From: Chitinophaga niabensis
Lineage (GTDB): Bacteria; Bacteroidota; Bacteroidia; Chitinophagales; Chitinophagaceae
Assembly: GCF_900129465.1 (NCBI RefSeq)
Contig: NZ_FSRA01000002.1
Coordinates: forward strand, 496,001 to 560,000
DNA: 64,000 nt
Direction: 5' to 3'
The position numbers and the translations under genes are program-made. The first letter of the stretch is position 1; every line of letters starts with the position of its first letter. Under the pieces are notes generated by a model. It had not been told where the DNA came from and searched no databases. It was given only the letters and a program-made list of their open reading frames with translations. Positions 60,742 through 64,000 of the stretch are shown here, one piece after another.

Positions 60742-63285
60742 TTACTCTTTCCTATTTGTGAACAATAGGTGCCTTTCACCCTTCGAATTAATTCTATAAA
60801 AATCTTGATCCACTATATATAGCATCTCAGAATTACCCCTGGAATGTTTGGTATCGGTATTAATTACTTTTCCATTGAACAAGGTGCTTATTGTATCAGC
60901 AACTATCGTATGCCCAGTAATGATATGAGAAACATCAAATTTCCCCAAGGCTTTATCAACCAATGGTTCCAAATCCTGTTTCTGATCTTTTTGATAATAA
61001 CCTCTGAACCAGAAAGGGGAATATGTTCCATTGAACAGAATACTTTGTACCTTACCGCTATCTCTCATCGCCTCGTATTGCCGACTGTAGAATTTTCGAG
61101 ATATATCGTTTATCTCTGTCACTGGCAAATTCAGATCAACCACTTCACTACTGATCCCTCCATGTACAAACAATAAATCTCCTATTTTTTCAATTACATT
61201 TTTGGTGCGGATCCATCGTCCCAACTCACTTTGCTCATTATATAAAACTGAATAGGGTACCCCCATCAATTCTGCATTCTCAAGATACTTGGGAACTAAA
61301 TAGCGCAAATCTCCACTTAAATTCAAGATTTCGTGGTTTCCCAATACAAAGTGAACATATCCACCTTGGGACTTCGCTTTTTCCTCCAGGATATATAATA
61401 ACCATAAACATTCTGTTACTTGACTACCGCGATCAAACATATCCCCACAAAAAACCAGATGACCATCACCAAAAATCCAGTTGAACTGCTTATCTATAAT
61501 TTTACCGGCCTCTAATAGCTTACGTAATGCATTGAAGTTCCCTTCAATGTCAGACAATACCATTAATTTATTTGGCCTAGAGAAAATAGATGGTTCTACT
61601 TTAAGTTCACGCTTCAACTTAATATCAAAATTTTCAAGAAACTTATCAGTCCCGGATAATAGAGCCTGTTCGTGCGTATTTTTTCCCCAAGACAATTCTT
61701 GTTTCGCACTCTTATTCAAAGAATAGGATATCAGAGAATCTCCTTTATGCAATACATATGGACCATCTTTAGTCAAGGCTAATTGATGATCAATAAAATC
61801 AGTAAGAGATCCTTCTCCGTCATCCAGAGGATCTGCAGCCGTTAAACGAACTATACGGCCTCGTTGATCCACAACTATCAATGAATATGAATCACTTAAT
61901 CCATATGACTCATCCGCTCCTGTTTTGAGATCCTCTTCCAAAACAAATAGCTGTTCTGCCCCCTTTACACTTTTCCTTCCTTCCTTTAGTGCCTTTGCCC
62001 ATTCCTGTTCATCTTTTACTCTAGCAATATCTAATACAAGCAAGCTCGTATCATATTTAAACTTGCCTAGAATATTTTCAATCATACTTGTAACTCCTGG
62101 GCAATCCCTACAGTTCTGTTGGTTAAAATAAAGCACAATACTTCTGTTCTTTGTTGGATTCACCCAGAATGAACCATTATTATTCCTCAAAAGTGAGAGT
62201 AATGGTATAGCATTCTCGGTTCCTTTTAAGAGCCCCAACTCCCTATCCTGGTACTTCTTTACTTCTTCCTTAAACATACTTTTAGCTGACGACTGATAAT
62301 ACTCGTTAACCGCTTTCTCGAAAGGAGGATACATTGCAAGCCTACGAATTCCAACTGATGTGAACAAATATCTCAATGCCGCATCCAATCTTTCCCCTGT
62401 ATAAAGTTCCTTCATTTTGTTGTACTTCATTTTCCAAAATTCAAATTTTGCATCTCTATCGCTTCCTCCTGGCGAAAATTCAAAATTATGATCCCTCACG
62501 ATTTCCGCCTCCGCAAAAAGATATAAGGGATGTGCCGATGAGGCAATTGCAGTTTCGGAACCAAGCCATAATGCTTCTGGCCTTCTGATTGTTGAATCAT
62601 AAATTTCGTTAAACTTCTGAGCATTAATATTTAGTGCTTTTCTTTTGTACCACAAAGCCATAAATTTAACCAGTCTATCTTTCTCCATAATAGAGTAAAA
62701 AAAAGATTTCATGTATCTCGTGGAATAAAGGGATAGTTTAGATTCATATTTCTTAAGGATATCATTGGTAATCGTTCTCTTAGTTTCAAGATACCGGTCC
62801 CATTCCAGATAATCATCTAATGAATTTGTACTAAAAGGAGAGGTATTAGCCGGCTTTTGCAGTTTAGCCCAATCACCAAAAACTTCTTGGTAAATAATTA
62901 TTTTTTCAGAGCCTACACCAGAATAAGATATATTATCCCCTTCCATTGTTATCCTAATACTATCTCCAGGTTCAATCAAACTTCCAACTATTGTCTTATC
63001 AAAAAAAAGGGTTTGAAACAGTATCGGTGCCGAAGTATTTACCTTCCATTTAAGCGTTTGACCATTCCTAACAGGCGTTGAGGCATTCCAATCAGCCCTT
63101 TGGACAAGGCCTGATCGATCAGCTTGAACCCATTTTAGTTCTTGCAATGGAACCTTCATTTCATTAGGAAAAGAAACTTCGAGTATTGCTCTTTTCTTCT
63201 CTAAGTTTTCATTTGAAACCGTCCCGAATAATAATAAACAACTAATAAGTGGAAACAACATAATGACAACAGTTTTGAGATACAT
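60742..63285 (-). CDS. Thioredoxin-like and metallophosphoesterase fusion lipoprotein
   Basis: An 847-residue exported protein. The N-terminus has a lipobox (FPLISC, C16). Residues 30-370 form a region seen in Bacteroidota TlpA-type lipoproteins; a thioredoxin-like domain follows with SIVLYFNQQNCRDCPG (C392 and C395, CxxC) and VVDQRGRIVRLTA. From about 570 there is a calcineurin-like phosphoesterase: LSDIEGNFNAL, CGDMFDRG (614-620), LGNHEI (649-653), VHGGIS (707) and IITGHTI, all metal-site motifs intact. It follows the SusD gene by 2 bp and so belongs to its operon. Location is the outer membrane or periplasm. Substrate unknown; a phosphorylated peptide or sugar is conceivable. Confidence 0.82.
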   Translation of the reverse strand: MYLKTVVIMLFPLISCLLLFGTVSNENLEKKRAILEVSFPNEMKVPLQELKWVQADRSGLVQRADWNASTPVRNGQTLKWKVNTSAPILFQTLFFDKTIVGSLIEPGDSIRITMEGDNISYSGVGSEKIIIYQEVFGDWAKLQKPANTSPFSTNSLDDYLEWDRYLETKRTITNDILKKYESKLSLYSTRYMKSFFYSIMEKDRLVKFMALWYKRKALNINAQKFNEIYDSTIRRPEALWLGSETAIASSAHPLYLFAEAEIVRDHNFEFSPGGSDRDAKFEFWKMKYNKMKELYTGERLDAALRYLFTSVGIRRLAMYPPFEKAVNEYYQSSAKSMFKEEVKKYQDRELGLLKGTENAIPLLSLLRNNNGSFWVNPTKNRSIVLYFNQQNCRDCPGVTSMIENILGKFKYDTSLLVLDIARVKDEQEWAKALKEGRKSVKGAEQLFVLEEDLKTGADESYGLSDSYSLIVVDQRGRIVRLTAADPLDDGEGSLTDFIDHQLALTKDGPYVLHKGDSLISYSLNKSAKQELSWGKNTHEQALLSGTDKFLENFDIKLKRELKVEPSIFSRPNKLMVLSDIEGNFNALRKLLEAGKIIDKQFNWIFGDGHLVFCGDMFDRGSQVTECLWLLYILEEKAKSQGGYVHFVLGNHEILNLSGDLRYLVPKYLENAELMGVPYSVLYNEQSELGRWIRTKNVIEKIGDLLFVHGGISSEVVDLNLPVTEINDISRKFYSRQYEAMRDSGKVQSILFNGTYSPFWFRGYYQKDQKQDLEPLVDKALGKFDVSHIITGHTIVADTISTLFNGKVINTDTKHSRGNSEMLYIVDQDFYRINSKGERHLLFTNRKE

Positions 63286-63287
63286 AA

Positions 63288-64000
63288 TTAATAGCCGGAA
63301 TTCTGAAGTAACTTTGCAAGTTGAACATCACGAAGTGGTATGGGTGCGATCGCCTTATCACTGGGATAGGGCAATTGTTTATACTGTGGATTTGTTACAT
63401 CAGTTCTATTTACGCCTTGCTTCCACCTCATGAGATCAAACATTCTAAACCCTTCAAAAGAAAGTTCTTTTCTTCGTTCCTTATAAATGGAATCCAAAAG
63501 CGCAGCTCCACTTGCATTTGAAACTTTGGCATTTAAATCAGCTCTTTTTCTGATAGCATCCAGAAAGAATCGGGCGCTATCAACATAATTATCTCCCATT
63601 TTTGCATATGATTCCGCTAAAATGAGGCACATTTCAGATGATCTTAGTAGTGTAGGTGTATAGCCAATGGAAGCATAAGCGGTGGAAGGAACAGGTACAA
63701 CACCTTGTGGATATTTTGTTACTGTCCATCCAGTGGCACTTTTTGTCACCCATGCTCGACGTACGTCTGTAGGGCTTTCAAAATACAATGATGCAATATC
63801 TGAAGTAGCCTGCAAGAAAATACTTCCTCGTAAATAGTAAGAACTGAAAATTATAAGTGATTTATCGCTTTGCGAAAGTTGAAACAATGCCTCTGTTTCT
63901 TGTGGTGTAAAAAGGGCCGCTGGATAGTTCTGAGTCATTATGGGTTTTAGCTGCAAAACTTCTTTTGCATACTGCCTTGCTTGTCCATAATCTCCTTTAG
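63288..64000 (-). CDS. SusD/RagB family nutrient-binding lipoprotein, N-terminus beyond window edge
   Basis: The C-terminal 237 codons of a SusD-like protein, open to the right edge. Family features are LRSSEMCLILAESYAKMGD, IRKRADLNAKVSN, the box YKERRKELSFEGFRMFDLMR (a hallmark of SusD C-termini) and the final IAPIPLRDVQLAKLLQNSGY. SusD proteins work with a SusC-type TonB-dependent transporter to capture glycans, peptides or similar large nutrients; the SusC gene should lie just to the right. The operon continues with the 847-residue fusion protein. Confidence 0.92.
   Translation of the reverse strand, partial: KGDYGQARQYAKEVLQLKPIMTQNYPAALFTPQETEALFQLSQSDKSLIIFSSYYLRGSIFLQATSDIASLYFESPTDVRRAWVTKSATGWTVTKYPQGVVPVPSTAYASIGYTPTLLRSSEMCLILAESYAKMGDNYVDSARFFLDAIRKRADLNAKVSNASGAALLDSIYKERRKELSFEGFRMFDLMRWKQGVNRTDVTNPQYKQLPYPSDKAIAPIPLRDVQLAKLLQNSGY

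Noticed and set aside
1..64000. CRISPR arrays, complete insertion sequences, rRNA genes
   Set aside because: None seen: there are no regularly spaced short repeats, no transposase genes, and no rRNA-like stretches in the window.
39035..64000. Exact copy of the tRNA-Ser 3' end as the right attachment site
   Set aside because: Only GGTTCGAA-type partial matches were found (47766, 49260, and one inside the Crp/Fnr gene); none extends over the acceptor stem.

Overview
The window looks like a chromosomal segment of a Bacteroidota bacterium, most likely of the Chitinophagaceae or a close relative. The reasons are gliding genes (gldB, gldF, gldG), a MurF-alanine racemase fusion, DUF1800, DUF5777, DUF4221 and SusD-type proteins, a CarboxypepD_reg/TonB-dependent receptor, and many genes preceded by the Bacteroidota -7 promoter element TAnnTTTG, with little sign of Shine-Dalgarno sites.

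Positions 1-38.9 kb are core chromosome with mixed housekeeping genes: a DUF1800 protein cut by the left edge, MoeB-rhodanese, an M48 protease, SerS, NadE, outer-membrane barrels, GldB, ApaG, a DUF5777/YceI/cytochrome operon, MurF, methylmalonyl-CoA epimerase, IscS-IscA, GldF-GldG, TerC, MurF-Alr, LspA, a TonB-dependent receptor broken by a frameshift, TauE, FumC, enoyl-CoA hydratase, a B12-binding protein, GlnS, GltX, a polysaccharide deacetylase, TatD, asparaginase and a TIM-barrel protein. Strong hairpin terminators sit between many of these genes.

At 38.95 kb a tRNA-Ser(GGA) gene marks the start of accessory DNA. The 3' end of a truncated large serine recombinase runs through this tRNA on the other strand. 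The recombinase meets, head to head, an N-terminally truncated P-loop protein of a mobile element, so the middle of an old integrated element appears to be deleted. Beyond it lies an AT-rich defence island: an AIPR protein, a small protein with an R-x4-H (HEPN-type) motif, a short HTH regulator and a 1323-residue nuclease-methylase-specificity protein. An SDR/HxlR pair follows, flanked by two imperfect 48-bp direct repeats. Then come an AraC regulator with an acetyltransferase and an alpha/beta hydrolase, a small pseudogene, a Crp/Fnr regulator, a SnoaL-like lipoprotein and another AraC regulator.

The right end (55.1-64 kb) is the most unusual part. On the plus strand a small HTH protein precedes a 718-residue protein kinase joined to a LanC-like domain; it has no lyase domain and no zinc ligands. 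Facing it on the minus strand are a SusD protein (cut by the edge), an 847-residue lipoprotein joining a CxxC thioredoxin-like region to a metallophosphoesterase, a small secreted two-cysteine peptide, a DUF4221 lipoprotein, a CPSC lipoprotein, and a second metallophosphoesterase with altered metal-site motifs. The peptide promoter lies inside a perfect 16-bp inverted repeat, and a hairpin follows the peptide gene. I propose, as inference only, a secreted-peptide system with redox and phosphoryl-transfer accessory proteins.
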